Positions 18,010-26,977 of a stretch of 64,000 nucleotides of DNA are shown piece after piece. This stretch comes from Gudongella sp049310905. GTDB lineage: Bacteria; Bacillota; Clostridia; Tissierellales; Tissierellaceae. The position numbers and the translations under genes are program-made. The stretch is from assembly GCF_049310905.1 (NCBI RefSeq), contig NZ_JBMEMN010000010.1:1-64000 (forward strand), read 5' to 3'. Every line of letters starts with the position of its first letter. Within the stretch, counting starts at the first letter, position 1. The notes under the pieces are model-generated. The model was not told where the DNA came from. It saw nothing but the letters and a program-made list of their open reading frames with translations, and made no database searches.

Positions 18010-18043
18010 TTGTAAACTTATATTTGTAATATTAGGTTAACAA
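18010..18043. promoter_or_regulatory. BirA operator upstream of bioY
   Basis: TTGTAAACT (18010-18018), 16 bases, GGTTAACAA (18035-18043). This matches the BirA box form TTGTAAACC-N16-GGTTTACAA in sequence and spacing and ends 11 bases before the bioY start codon. A BirA with a DNA-binding domain is encoded in the facing gene, so repression of biotin uptake by biotinyl-AMP-bound BirA is expected. Confidence 0.8.
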
Positions 18044-18054
18044 TAGGAGGCAAT

Positions 18055-18597
18055 ATGAAAATCACATCACGCGAGCTCGTTTTGATATCACTTTTTTCAG
18101 CACTTACTGCAATTGGAGCCTTTGTATCCATTCCCTTAGGCCCTGTGCCAATCACTTTGCAGACCTTGTTTGTATTACTGTCTGGTTTTCTTTTAAAGCC
18201 TAAGTCTGCTGCTCTTTCCCAGATAGTATATATAGGCATCGGTCTTGTTGGATTACCGATATTCTCAGGATTTACTGGTGGTCTTCAAGCTGTACTTAAA
18301 CCAAGCTTTGGTTTTCTAATAGGATTTGTTGTTGCAAGTATTGTAGCATCATCACTTTCCAAAAAGAATCGTACCATAGCAGGTCTTTTTGTAGCAGGTG
18401 CAGTTGCAACTCTTTCAATGTATATTATCGGTATACCTTATATGGCTTTTATTCTCAACTATGTAATGGACAGCGGTTTTTCCTTTATGGCAATACTTAA
18501 CATGGGGCTGATCCTCTTTCTTCCCGGAGACTTATTAAAGCTTGCCACAGCTGTTTATATGGGCAACCGGCTGAGTAAAATTCTTCAAAAAAAATAA
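18055..18597 (+). CDS. bioY: Biotin transporter BioY
   Basis: The S component for biotin of an ECF transporter: 180 residues, six hydrophobic segments. Family motifs include SLFSALTAIGAFVSIPLGPVPITLQTLFVLLSG and GLVGLPIFSGFTGGLQAVLKPSFGFLIGF. No bioMN is nearby; a solo or EcfAAT-linked mode is likely. It carries a BirA box overlapping its leader and a strong AGGAGG site. It faces birA, and the two genes converge on one hairpin. Confidence 0.93.
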   Translation: MKITSRELVLISLFSALTAIGAFVSIPLGPVPITLQTLFVLLSGFLLKPKSAALSQIVYIGIGLVGLPIFSGFTGGLQAVLKPSFGFLIGFVVASIVASSLSKKNRTIAGLFVAGAVATLSMYIIGIPYMAFILNYVMDSGFSFMAILNMGLILFLPGDLLKLATAVYMGNRLSKILQKK

Positions 18598-18623
18598 AGC
18601 ATACTGGGTTTTCCCAGTATGCT
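18598..18623 (-). terminator. Terminator between bioY and birA
   Basis: Perfect stem AGCATACTGGG (18598-18608) / CCCAGTATGCT (18613-18623); the long T-run lies on the minus strand, so it mainly serves birA. Confidence 0.8.
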
Positions 18624-19599
18624 AAATATATTCATCTTCTCTTCGTATTGATACTTCTCCTGAATATACAGTTTCCAGACCTGTATCAAACCTTACCTGA
18701 AGTTGACCTTCGTGATTAATCCCAACAGCATGACCTTTTCTTGATACACTTCCCTGAATGACGATTATGTCTTTTCCAATTACTGCAGATCTATCGCGGC
18801 ATATTTCAAGAATATTATCGACATTCTTCTCATTCTCAAAGTCAATGTAGAACTGGTCCAATCTGTTCAGAACTGCTGCAAATAACTCTTTTCTGTCAAC
18901 GACCGTCCCTTTTTCAATAAGAAGTGATGTAGCTCTATCCCACAATTCATAAGGTATTTCTTCCTTTGACTGGTTTACATTGATTCCAATTCCAAGAATT
19001 ATGTGATTGATAGTCCCAAGCTCACAATTCATCTCCGTAAGTATTCCTGCTACTTTCTTGCCATTTATTATTATGTCATTTGGCCATTTTATTTCGGATT
19101 CAATGCCCATATCCAAAAATCCCTTGTTCACTGCCGCTGCACCTAAAAGAGTCAATTTTGCTACCTTGGTGGGATCTGTATCTGGCTTAAGTATAACTGA
19201 GAAATATAGACCTTTTCTATTGGGAGATATCCATTCTCTGCCTAGGCGACCTCTCCCCTTGGTTTGTTGTTCTGCGACAACAATCGTACCCTCTCTGCTT
19301 ATAGCTGCAATTTCCTTGGCTGTCTTATTGGTAGATTCCAGAGACCTAAAGTATACTACCTTTTTACCGATCACCTGCGTATGAAGAATCTCTTTGATCT
19401 CATCATAATTCACAATGTCAGGGGATGAGACAAGCCTATACCCTTTTCTTGTTACGGCTTCAATCTGATATCCATCCTCTTTCAAAGATTTCATATGCTT
19501 CCATATTGCAGTTCTGCTAAGGCCGAATTCTTCTGAAAGTTTCTCACCAGATAAAAAATCCTCCTCTTCATGTAGCCTATCCAAAATTTTATGTTTCAT
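18622..19599 (-). CDS. birA: Bifunctional biotin-protein ligase/biotin operon repressor
   Basis: Attaches biotin to acceptor lysines of biotin-dependent carboxylases and represses biotin genes. The N-terminal helix-turn-helix (about 1-60) contains SGEKLSEEFGLSRTAIWKHMKSLKEDGY. The catalytic domain has the biotinyl-AMP loop GRGRLGREW, then KWPNDIIINGKKVAGILTE and GIGINVNQ, and ends in a C-terminal SH3-like domain (GHAVGINHEGQLQVRF). I chose ATG 19599, with AAAGGTGGG upstream; a longer frame from 19635 has no ribosome site. Its likely target, the box before bioY, is next door. Confidence 0.94.
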   Translation of the reverse strand: MKHKILDRLHEEEDFLSGEKLSEEFGLSRTAIWKHMKSLKEDGYQIEAVTRKGYRLVSSPDIVNYDEIKEILHTQVIGKKVVYFRSLESTNKTAKEIAAISREGTIVVAEQQTKGRGRLGREWISPNRKGLYFSVILKPDTDPTKVAKLTLLGAAAVNKGFLDMGIESEIKWPNDIIINGKKVAGILTEMNCELGTINHIILGIGINVNQSKEEIPYELWDRATSLLIEKGTVVDRKELFAAVLNRLDQFYIDFENEKNVDNILEICRDRSAVIGKDIIVIQGSVSRKGHAVGINHEGQLQVRFDTGLETVYSGEVSIRREDEYI

Positions 19600-19620
19600 A
19601 TGGCTCCCACCTTTTTTTAC

Positions 19621-19650
19621 GAAAATAGGGTCCACAACTGAACCCTATTT
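19621..19650 (-). terminator. Terminator after fni
   Basis: AAATAGGGT (19623-19631) / ACCCTATTT (19642-19650), followed by TTTCG and a T-run on the minus strand. It separates fni from birA. Confidence 0.75.
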
Positions 19651-19653
19651 CAT

Positions 19654-20664
19654 CTAGATTATTTCCTTGAGTTTCCCAGTTAGTTTGTAATCCGTTTTCT
19701 TAAGCTCCTCTATATTCCCTTTTCCAAGAAGCATCATCAAGACCCTCATCTTGTAAAGATTACTTTCCAGGTAATCCTTGGCATTGGCATAACCACCATG
19801 TACAAGGTAAGCAAGCAGCTCACCGCTTATCGCAGCAATATCTGCGCCAAGTACAAGGGACTTTACAATATCCATGGAGTTTCTGATTCCGCCTGAAGCT
19901 ACAAGCTTCATATCATCAGGAAGCTTTCTGCACTGTACCAGTGATGCAGCGGTTGGAATTCCCCAGGAATATAGTTCGGAAAAATCAACTTCATGGCTTC
20001 TAAGGTTCTCTATCTCAATAAAGTTTGTACCACCATAGCCTGATATATCCAGATATCTTACACCAGAATCATACAGCTTCTTGCCAACTTCGTATGATAC
20101 TCCAAATCCTACTTCCTTGATGATCAAAGGCTTGTCTATGCCTTTTGCAATACTTTCTATGTTATTCAAGACGCCTTTGAATTCCCTGTCCCCTTCCTCC
20201 ATAACAAGCTCCTGAGCCATGTTAAGGTGAAGTTGAATAGCATCTCCATCAACGATTTCAATAGCCTTTTTTGCTTCTTCAAGTGAGGCTAGACCACTAA
20301 GGTTTGCGATAACAATACCTTCGGGCCCGACTATTTCTCTTACTACTCTAAACGACTTCTCGCTTTCCGAATCCTCCAGAGCAATAGTCTCTGATCCCAC
20401 TGCCATTGGTATTCCAAGTTCTTTAGCAAGTGTTGCAAGATCCTTGTTTATTTCCTGCGAGAAATCAGATCCACCTGTCATTGCATTTATCATAATTGGA
20501 TTATTGATTTTTTTACCTAGAAACTCTGTACTTGTATCAATTTCATCAAAATTTAAATCAGGCAATGAATTGTGAGATATAAAAACATCACCCAGTAAAG
20601 TATCTCCTCTGTAGGAAGTCTTCAGATAATTTTCAATATGTTCTTTTTTTCTTACCCTTCGCAT
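19654..20664 (-). CDS. fni: Type 2 isopentenyl-diphosphate delta-isomerase
   Basis: FMN-dependent interconversion of isopentenyl and dimethylallyl diphosphate in isoprenoid synthesis (cytosol). The 336-residue TIM barrel has RKKEHIENYL at the N-terminus, INAMTGGSDFSQEIN (FMN-binding loop), AIQLHLNMAQELVMEEGDREF, IIKEVGFGVSYE, YLDISGYGGTNFIEIEN and ASGGIRNSMDIVKSLVLGAD. All family blocks are present. AGAGGTG precedes the start. Monocistronic by its terminator and flanks. Confidence 0.94.
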   Translation of the reverse strand: MRRVRKKEHIENYLKTSYRGDTLLGDVFISHNSLPDLNFDEIDTSTEFLGKKINNPIMINAMTGGSDFSQEINKDLATLAKELGIPMAVGSETIALEDSESEKSFRVVREIVGPEGIVIANLSGLASLEEAKKAIEIVDGDAIQLHLNMAQELVMEEGDREFKGVLNNIESIAKGIDKPLIIKEVGFGVSYEVGKKLYDSGVRYLDISGYGGTNFIEIENLRSHEVDFSELYSWGIPTAASLVQCRKLPDDMKLVASGGIRNSMDIVKSLVLGADIAAISGELLAYLVHGGYANAKDYLESNLYKMRVLMMLLGKGNIEELKKTDYKLTGKLKEII

Positions 20665-20700
20665 AATTACACCTCTTTTAATTATTCTTGTGGCAGAAAC

Positions 20701-21645
20701 TTAATCCACTAAGTAATTTCCGAACATGGTCCTTATAACTTCCTCCGTTTCTGTTCCGTTGTGGATATAATAGCTTATCCCACCAATATAACTGCCTTCT
20801 CCTGGCAGAGTGGCAGTCTCCATTGACTCCACATCTATCTTGTTTGCTGCTAGAGCTCCCTTGAGCATTACACTTATTGGAATATTCGTCTCAACATTGT
20901 CAAAGTATGTCTCTATAAGCATTGGAAGCTTGAGTAGATTTTTTGGTTTCATTGTCTGCTTTACAAGTTCCTTCATGAAATACTGCTGTGTTTTTGTTCT
21001 ACCTACATCACCATCAGGATAACCCACAGTAAAATCATTGTTATGTCTGAATCTCAGAAAATCATGAGCGTTTTTCCCATCAAGAGTTTGTATACCTTTT
21101 TGTATGTTGATATTCAAGGGTGGTTTCGCAGTCGGATCCCTATATTTCATATTAAACGGAACTTCAACAGTTACTCCTCCTATTGAATTTACTACATCCT
21201 GGACAATCTGATAGTCTACTTTTACATAATACTCCAAATCTATATCCAAAAGATTTTGCACTACCTCAACTGAGTATTCAGGTCCTGCGTATGCATGGGC
21301 TGCATTTATCTTGTCCAGTCTACCCTGAACCGTCGTCCTCGTATCTCTTGGTATTGACAGGATGCTTATTTTACCTGTATCCAAATCGATGCTTGTCAGC
21401 ATCATTGTATCCGTTCTGGTACCTTCTGACTCGTCTATATCCTGCGCATCAACGCCCATTAGCAGGAAAAGTATATCATTTTTTTCTTCCTCAACCGGTT
21501 CCTTATCCTGAGATGGATCCTCGATCTGTTCAGGATCTGAAGCTACTGCTGTATCATCTTTGAATACAGTATTGGCCAGAATGCCGTAAAAAGCACCGAA
21601 TATTAGTAAAGAGGCCATAAATACCGCTATAAATTGTTTTTTCAT
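20701..21645 (-). CDS. LytR-CpsA-Psr (LCP) family cell-wall ligase
   Basis: A membrane-anchored phosphotransferase that, in this family, attaches teichoic acids or other glycopolymers to peptidoglycan. An N-terminal membrane anchor (residues 1-25) and an acidic linker (about 35-55) precede the LCP core: LLMGVDAQDIDE, GTRTDTMMLTSID, SIPRDTR, KINAAHAYAGPEYS, FLRFRHN, DVGRTKTQQYFMKEL. The conserved Arg/Asp residues for the lipid pyrophosphate are present. ATG 21645 has GAGGTG upstream and is preferred to 21657. Confidence 0.9.
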   Translation of the reverse strand: MKKQFIAVFMASLLIFGAFYGILANTVFKDDTAVASDPEQIEDPSQDKEPVEEEKNDILFLLMGVDAQDIDESEGTRTDTMMLTSIDLDTGKISILSIPRDTRTTVQGRLDKINAAHAYAGPEYSVEVVQNLLDIDLEYYVKVDYQIVQDVVNSIGGVTVEVPFNMKYRDPTAKPPLNINIQKGIQTLDGKNAHDFLRFRHNNDFTVGYPDGDVGRTKTQQYFMKELVKQTMKPKNLLKLPMLIETYFDNVETNIPISVMLKGALAANKIDVESMETATLPGEGSYIGGISYYIHNGTETEEVIRTMFGNYLVD

Positions 21646-21779
21646 AATACACCTCATTTGTTTTTATGCTACATTATATAATACTATAGTTGAGGTGTAT
21701 TTACAATTATTTATGCTTTTCATAGTATTACAATTTGGATACAAATGCGATTTACACTGATTTATAGTTGGTTCCCAAA

Positions 21780-21803
21780 AAGAAAAGAGGCCTTTAGCCT
21801 CGT
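21780..21803 (-). terminator. Terminator after the DJ-1 family gene
   Basis: GAGGC (21787-21791) / GCCTC (21797-21801) with a T-run on the minus strand. Confidence 0.65.
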
Positions 21804-21808
21804 CTCTC

Positions 21809-22369
21809 TTAATAAACCATATCCAATAGGATGGCTTTCCTGAGTTCTCTCAGTTTTTCATCTCCCTGAAGATATCTAATCATCTCCATTGCAAGATAAA
21901 CTGCCGTAGCCGGTCCTCTGGATGTTATGATATTGCCATCCCTGACAAACAAGTCTTCTTTGTATACTGATCCCACAAGATCTCTTACATAACCAGGGTA
22001 GCTGGTTACTTTCTTGCCGTCTATTACTCCTGCCTTGGAAAGAACAATTGGTCCGGCACATATTGAAGCAACCATCTTACCCGCCTCTGCAAGTTTCTTG
22101 ACAAGGTCAATTACCCTGTCGTCATCTCTTAAATTAGTTGCACCAGGTAATCCTCCCGGAATAAAAATCCCTCTGTAATTCAAAGGGTTCTTAATATCGG
22201 AAATCATGATATCGCATATTACATTTATACCATGAGAACCTTCTACCTGTAGTTCGTCCTCTGTTGAGACCATGTTTACTTCAATTCCGGTTCTTCTAAG
22301 GTAGTCTACAATCGTGAGGGCTTCTACCTCTTCAAATCCATTTGCCAACATCACCATTACTTTATTCAT
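21809..22369 (-). CDS. DJ-1/PfpI family protein
   Basis: A 186-residue protein of the DJ-1/ThiJ/PfpI superfamily. It shows VMLANGFEEVEALTIVDYLRR (the conserved Glu), IFIPGGLPGA, and the nucleophile elbow ASICAGPIVLSKAG with the reactive Cys. Members act as deglycases, chaperones or stress proteins; which applies here is unknown. ATG 22369 follows GGAGGTAGG and is preferred over the upstream in-frame ATG at 22384. Confidence 0.9.
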   Translation of the reverse strand: MNKVMVMLANGFEEVEALTIVDYLRRTGIEVNMVSTEDELQVEGSHGINVICDIMISDIKNPLNYRGIFIPGGLPGATNLRDDDRVIDLVKKLAEAGKMVASICAGPIVLSKAGVIDGKKVTSYPGYVRDLVGSVYKEDLFVRDGNIITSRGPATAVYLAMEMIRYLQGDEKLRELRKAILLDMVY

Positions 22370-22416
22370 GGTACCTACCTCCATTAAAATCTAATTTCAC
22401 TTAAACATTAAATGGA

Positions 22417-23652
22417 TTACTCGGACATCAGCCTCTTTTCGCCATCAAGAGCTCTTAGTGGAGCAATATCCATTGTATGTTCAAGAGTACCCATAAACTG
22501 ACCATCTTTGTCTCTTACTGCAAAATACTGGATAAGAACGAACTTCTCTCCCATTTGAATCCAGAAGCTTTCAGATTCCTTCTTGCCTGCCTTGAAGTCA
22601 TTTACAATTGCTTCTACAATATGAGCGCTTTTTGGTGGATGGCAGTTTTCAACCGTACGTCCTATTATGGCTTTTGTTCTGGCAAATATTCTTTCCTTGC
22701 CCTGGGAGAAGTATTTTACGATGTTGTCCTTGTCAACAAAGGTGAAGTCTCCAGGTATGTGGTTAAGCATAAGTTCAAGCTCCTTGGATGATAGTATACC
22801 AGTCTCAAATTTTACAAATCCGCTATCTGTTATACCCTTGTCCTCTTCTTCCTTCTTCAACACGTTGACCCTTTTAAGCTCCCATTCCTTTTGAGGAGGT
22901 ATTACCGCATAACCAATCTCCTCAGAGCCCTCGTAAACCTTGATCCACTCATCCTCTGTGAGGGTATCCAAGGCCATTGGAAACAGGATGCTGTCTTCCT
23001 TGAATATCATATCAACTGCCTGTTCGGTTGCTGCCAGTATCTTCTCCTTTACCAGCTCCTTGTTTCCGGAATATTCCACAAGCTGCTTCTTTGCAGCCTT
23101 TATCTTTTCCCTGATTTCATCGTCCACTCCCCACATAACCTGTGGTGGAGCAGTTATTCCAGCTTTCTCAAGATATGGAAATATTAGATTTTCCTTTCTG
23201 CTGTAGTGCTTGTCTATGTCCCAAATCAAATTTATATCCTCAATAAGTTTAAACCTGTTGTCATCAGAGTCGTTCTCCATAAATTTCTCAAGATCCTCTG
23301 GAATTAACTCTTCCATTATGTTCGTCAATGCCATGTTCTCCTGACGAAGTGTGTAGACAGGATGTCCAGGAACCTCATCGGCATGATGAATCTCTTCAAT
23401 TGAACCCTTGAAAACCTCCGCATGTACATCGCACAGGTTCTGTATTTCCTCAATTGGCAAACCATCCTTTACCAGCTCAACCTCCATCCTTGATATATCA
23501 AGTGGTGAGGTACCCTCCAATACATCTGCAAACTTGGCCTTCACTTCATCTACGGTCTTACCCTCGTGGAGCTCTTTTATAACTTCCTTCAACTTCTCAA
23601 GCTTCTCTTTGTCATATGGCTTTTTACTTCTATTGTCGATTAATTCACTCAT
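22417..23652 (-). CDS. DUF438-hemerythrin-PAS protein
   Basis: A 411-residue cytosolic protein in three parts. An N-terminal DUF438 region (about 15-85; KEVIKELHEGKTVDEVKAKF) is followed by a hemerythrin-like four-helix bundle (about 90-240) with likely diiron ligands in VYTLRQEN, WDIDKHYSRKENLIFPYLE and KEDSILFPMALD. A C-terminal PAS domain runs about 285-400 (LMLNHIPGDFTFVDKDNIVKYFS, CHPPKSAHIVEAIVNDF). Such proteins are thought to sense oxygen or nitric oxide in anaerobes. AGAGGAG precedes the start. Confidence 0.88.
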   Translation of the reverse strand: MSELIDNRSKKPYDKEKLEKLKEVIKELHEGKTVDEVKAKFADVLEGTSPLDISRMEVELVKDGLPIEEIQNLCDVHAEVFKGSIEEIHHADEVPGHPVYTLRQENMALTNIMEELIPEDLEKFMENDSDDNRFKLIEDINLIWDIDKHYSRKENLIFPYLEKAGITAPPQVMWGVDDEIREKIKAAKKQLVEYSGNKELVKEKILAATEQAVDMIFKEDSILFPMALDTLTEDEWIKVYEGSEEIGYAVIPPQKEWELKRVNVLKKEEEDKGITDSGFVKFETGILSSKELELMLNHIPGDFTFVDKDNIVKYFSQGKERIFARTKAIIGRTVENCHPPKSAHIVEAIVNDFKAGKKESESFWIQMGEKFVLIQYFAVRDKDGQFMGTLEHTMDIAPLRALDGEKRLMSE

Positions 23653-23712
23653 TCTACCACTCCTCTCATAACACTAATATATATACCCTGAATTATTTTC
23701 ATTAACGCATAT

Positions 23713-23736
23713 AGAAGGGGCCTTGCGGCCCCTTCT
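23713..23736 (-). terminator. Terminator after the 322-residue lipoprotein gene
   Basis: Strong GC stem AGAAGGGGCC (23713-23722) / GGCCCCTTCT (23727-23736). The stem is strong but the T-tract on the minus strand is weak. Confidence 0.7.
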
Positions 23737-23747
23737 TAAGCTATGAT

Positions 23748-24716
23748 TTACTTGAATTCTCTCAACACTCTTACTGACTCGTCTATATATTGATCAGCAA
23801 GTGATAGTATTGAATCATCCACTATCATATCATTGTCCCTAATTGCAGTCCTGTATTCATTTATCATGCTGGATGTTACATAGCCTTCATTTGCAGCCGT
23901 GCTTTCATAGGATTTGTATACATTCTCCATAACCACTCCACTGTCATATGCCGCTATTGGAGTATTTGGAAGTCCTTTGTAATATGCTGTCAGCTGATTT
24001 TCATACATTTCCAGAAGCTCTTCCTGCCTTGGACCGGAAATATATCTGTTAAGGTAATTCTCAATCCTTAGTATCCTTTCAGCCAGCTGGTCAAATGTAA
24101 TCGTTAAAGCTCCATCATTATAAGCGGGGTCGTCGGACTCAATTGCCATTATGTCGATGTATTCCTTCCACTCATCGGTTACTTTCGATTGATACTCCTT
24201 AAGGCTTGAATAATCAATTACAGCTTCAATCTGTCCTTCCCTGCTTATCAACTTGTAATGATTGTCATATGCATCTTGAACAGTTGATCTAAGATCCAAG
24301 TTGTCTATCTCTCCAATCATATTTTCCGGTAGGCTGATCCGGTCACCAAACAGGTCCATAAGCTCTTCTTCAGCATCAAACTGCTCAATGTTCAGGTTCA
24401 CAACTTCAATCTCTTTCTTGAGTGCGTTTTCAAGATTATCAAGTATATAGTTTCCTTCCAATTCTCCAAGAACTGGCAGATTCTCGTGCATGAATTGCTT
24501 GATGTTGGAAACTGAAGCCTCGCCTTCCTCGACAATGTCTCTGAACTCTTCCATTATTACTTCCTTCTCATCTTCTTCCGCCTCCTGAACAGGTTCTTCC
24601 TGAACTGGTGGCTCCGCTTCAGGCTCCTGTGCTTCTTCCTCGTTGTTGCCGCAGGCTGCCAAAGCAATTACCAATATCAGAGACATCAAGATCAATACCC
24701 ATTTCTTGTTTGTCAT
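23748..24716 (-). CDS. Lipoprotein of unknown function
   Basis: A 322-residue exported lipoprotein with a lipobox LAAC at about residue 22, followed by an acidic Glu/Pro-rich linker (about 24-55). The remainder is predicted mostly alpha-helical with no recognised motif. It contains one repeated idea, short helices with Tyr-Asn-rich ends (ENYLNRYISGPRQEEL), but no clear family. GAGGTG precedes the start. It appears to be transcribed alone. Confidence 0.75.
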   Translation of the reverse strand: MTNKKWVLILMSLILVIALAACGNNEEEAQEPEAEPPVQEEPVQEAEEDEKEVIMEEFRDIVEEGEASVSNIKQFMHENLPVLGELEGNYILDNLENALKKEIEVVNLNIEQFDAEEELMDLFGDRISLPENMIGEIDNLDLRSTVQDAYDNHYKLISREGQIEAVIDYSSLKEYQSKVTDEWKEYIDIMAIESDDPAYNDGALTITFDQLAERILRIENYLNRYISGPRQEELLEMYENQLTAYYKGLPNTPIAAYDSGVVMENVYKSYESTAANEGYVTSSMINEYRTAIRDNDMIVDDSILSLADQYIDESVRVLREFK

Positions 24717-24762
24717 ATCTGCACCTCACTTTCATTTTACATGCTCCTATACCATTTATACC

Positions 24763-24793
24763 CAAAAAAACAGACCTCTCCTTTGAGAAGTCT
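24763..24793 (-). terminator. Terminator after the radical SAM gene
   Basis: AGACCTCTC (24772-24780) / GAGAAGTCT (24785-24793) with a T7 run on the minus strand. Confidence 0.8.
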
Positions 24794-24804
24794 TTACAAT
24801 TCAA

Positions 24805-25725
24805 TTACAATCCAATTCCTGAGCCCTGTCTGATATGGAGATCCTTCAGTCGTCTATCTATTGAAGCAATGACTTTTAACTTATCCTTGCTCCACTGTGG
24901 CTCATGCAAAAGGGTTCTGTCACCATCACCTGTTATTCTATGAACTACCATCTCCTCAGGTAATATTGCTATGATTTCAGTTACAAGCTCTACATACTCA
25001 TCTCTGGTCATCAGCGGAAAGGGTTCTCTTAAGTACATCTCATACAAATCAGTATCCTTTTGTATGTACATGGAATGTAATTTAACTCCCCACGTTTCGG
25101 TCTTGGCTAAGTACATTGCCGATTGTAGGATTTGCTCCCTGGTTTCATGTGGAAGACCTATTATCAAGTGAGTTACAGTTTTGATATTTCTACTCCTTAA
25201 GGCTTCTATTGCCTCTTCGTAAGTTTTCAGTGGATATCCACGTCTGATAAGACTTGCCGTATCTTCATGTATTGTCTGAAGGCCCAATTCAACCCAAAGA
25301 TATGTTCTAGTGTTTAAATCAGCAAGATACTCCAATACATCATCAGGTAGACAGTCCGGCCTAGTTGCAATTGCTAACCCTACTACTCCGGGATGCCTCA
25401 GTACTGGTTCAAAAATCTTCCTGAGCTTATGGACAGGAGCGTAAGTATTTGTAAAGGACTGAAAATATGCTATATATTTATCTGTTTTCCATTTTTGGCT
25501 TAATAAGTCAATCTGTTCATTTAGCTGTTTCTCCAAGGTACCCGATCTTGAAGCGAATTCACCAGCTCCGCTTTCTCCACAAAAAATACATCCCCTGTCA
25601 CCTTTGTGACCGTCACGATTAGGGCAACTGAAACCTCCGTCTATTGATAGTTTTGCAACCTTTCCTCCAAAAGTCTCTCTCAAATAACCACTGAGGTTCT
25701 TGTATCTCTTACCGTCGTTCATCAT
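24805..25725 (-). CDS. TIGR01212-family radical SAM protein
   Basis: A 306-residue radical SAM enzyme. The Fe-S site is the extended Cys motif CPNRDGHKGDRGCIFC near residue 30. Downstream motifs are YFQSFTNTYAP, VGLAIATRPDCLPDD, LWVELGLQTIHEDT and THLIIGLPHET. The group is Elp3-like and its substrate is unknown. Its start overlaps the stop of the glycerate-kinase-like gene by four bases, indicating coupling. Confidence 0.9.
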   Translation of the reverse strand: MMNDGKRYKNLSGYLRETFGGKVAKLSIDGGFSCPNRDGHKGDRGCIFCGESGAGEFASRSGTLEKQLNEQIDLLSQKWKTDKYIAYFQSFTNTYAPVHKLRKIFEPVLRHPGVVGLAIATRPDCLPDDVLEYLADLNTRTYLWVELGLQTIHEDTASLIRRGYPLKTYEEAIEALRSRNIKTVTHLIIGLPHETREQILQSAMYLAKTETWGVKLHSMYIQKDTDLYEMYLREPFPLMTRDEYVELVTEIIAILPEEMVVHRITGDGDRTLLHEPQWSKDKLKVIASIDRRLKDLHIRQGSGIGL

Positions 25726-26852
25726 AGTTCTTCCTCTGATGCAAAAAGGTGCGCCAAGGCTGCAATCATACGTTCTGTGACCTCTTCCGGTTTATCCCAT
25801 GCTGCACCTTCACCATAAGGATGATTGAACAAAGCATAAATCCCCCTGAATCCCTTGGAATACAGTTCATCATATCCTTTGGACAAACTTCCGAATACGC
25901 CGACTACAGGCACATGATTTTTCTGAGCCATCTCAACAGTTGCCATCATTCCCCTGTGCATTTTCCTAGGATTTCTGACTTCCTTCGATCCTGCAATCAC
26001 AAGATCTGCGTCCCTTATTTCTTCATATACTCCAGTCATCCTTACAAAAGATTCAATAAAAGATACTACTTCTGCCTTTAGAAAAGCCACTACACCTGCA
26101 CCTGTTCCTCCACCTGCTCCAGTGCCTTTGATTCTATCAACATCAACTCCGGTTGCTTTTTCAACCTCCATGGCATAGTTTCTCAAACCCCTGTCAAGAG
26201 ACTGAATCATTAAAGGGCTTGCACCCTTTAGTGGCCCATATTCATAAGCAATTCCCCTAACTCCTGAGTAGAGGTTGGTATAATCAGTGACCAGGGTGAA
26301 TCTGGCCTCCTTGATTCTTTCATCTATTCCTGTTGTATCAATCTCTCTTATTGAATAAAGCCCACTTCCATTAAGTGTAATTGAATCTCCCTCCCTGTCC
26401 AGGAATCTATATCCAAGAGCAGACAAAAGACCAACGCCACCATCATTTGTTGAAGATCCACGTGTGAAGATATAGAAATCTCTTAAACCTCTGTCAAGGG
26501 CATCCTTAATCAAAAGCCCCGTCCCATATGTTGTAGTCAGCAAAGGATTTCGTTCATCCTCCTGCAGCCTTTCGAGACCTGATGCTTCTGTTAAATCTAT
26601 TACAACCTGGTCTCCTCCAACTATTCCGTACCTTGCATCTATTTTTCTATAATAAGGATCCACTGTCCCCGCTATTACAATTTCTCCCCCAAAAGCAGTA
26701 ACTTGAGCTAGGGGGCTATCTCCATTAAGTAAAGGATATCCGCTGATTTTTGCCATAGGCATTGATGCTTTTATTCCCGCTTCGATATGTGCGACCGTAT
26801 TCTCGGGAGTCATCACCTCTCCAAGGCCACAATGTGCAATAACAATCTTCAT
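25722..26852 (-). CDS. Glycerate kinase-like protein with altered motifs
   Basis: A 376-residue homologue of the GarK/GlxK glycerate 2-kinase family. Retained blocks are FIFTRGSSTNDGGVGLLSALGYRF-type (GSSTNDGG), DYTNLYSGVRGIAYEYGPLKGAS and GTGAGGGTGAGVVAFL. Several normally conserved blocks differ: the N-terminal APDSFKGSLS region reads AHCGLGEVMTP, the MADGGEGT region reads LLNGDSPLAQV, and the TGEGR-D-QT region reads AGSKEVRNPRKMH. It may therefore have lost or changed its activity. First gene of a pair with the radical SAM gene. Confidence 0.8.
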   Translation of the reverse strand: MKIVIAHCGLGEVMTPENTVAHIEAGIKASMPMAKISGYPLLNGDSPLAQVTAFGGEIVIAGTVDPYYRKIDARYGIVGGDQVVIDLTEASGLERLQEDERNPLLTTTYGTGLLIKDALDRGLRDFYIFTRGSSTNDGGVGLLSALGYRFLDREGDSITLNGSGLYSIREIDTTGIDERIKEARFTLVTDYTNLYSGVRGIAYEYGPLKGASPLMIQSLDRGLRNYAMEVEKATGVDVDRIKGTGAGGGTGAGVVAFLKAEVVSFIESFVRMTGVYEEIRDADLVIAGSKEVRNPRKMHRGMMATVEMAQKNHVPVVGVFGSLSKGYDELYSKGFRGIYALFNHPYGEGAAWDKPEEVTERMIAALAHLFASEEEL

Positions 26853-26944
26853 ATTTTTCCCTGCTTTCTGATTTACAAAATTTGAGATAATAGGTTATCC
26901 TCTATATGACTAATGTTACCCTGAATTTTCCCTTTTATGCGGGC

Positions 26945-26971
26945 AAAAAAATAAGCGGGGTTTCCCCCGCT
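26945..26971 (-). terminator. Terminator after fprA
   Basis: AGCGGGG (26954-26960) / CCCCGCT (26965-26971), then T7 on the minus strand. Confidence 0.85.
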
Positions 26972-26977
26972 AACTTA

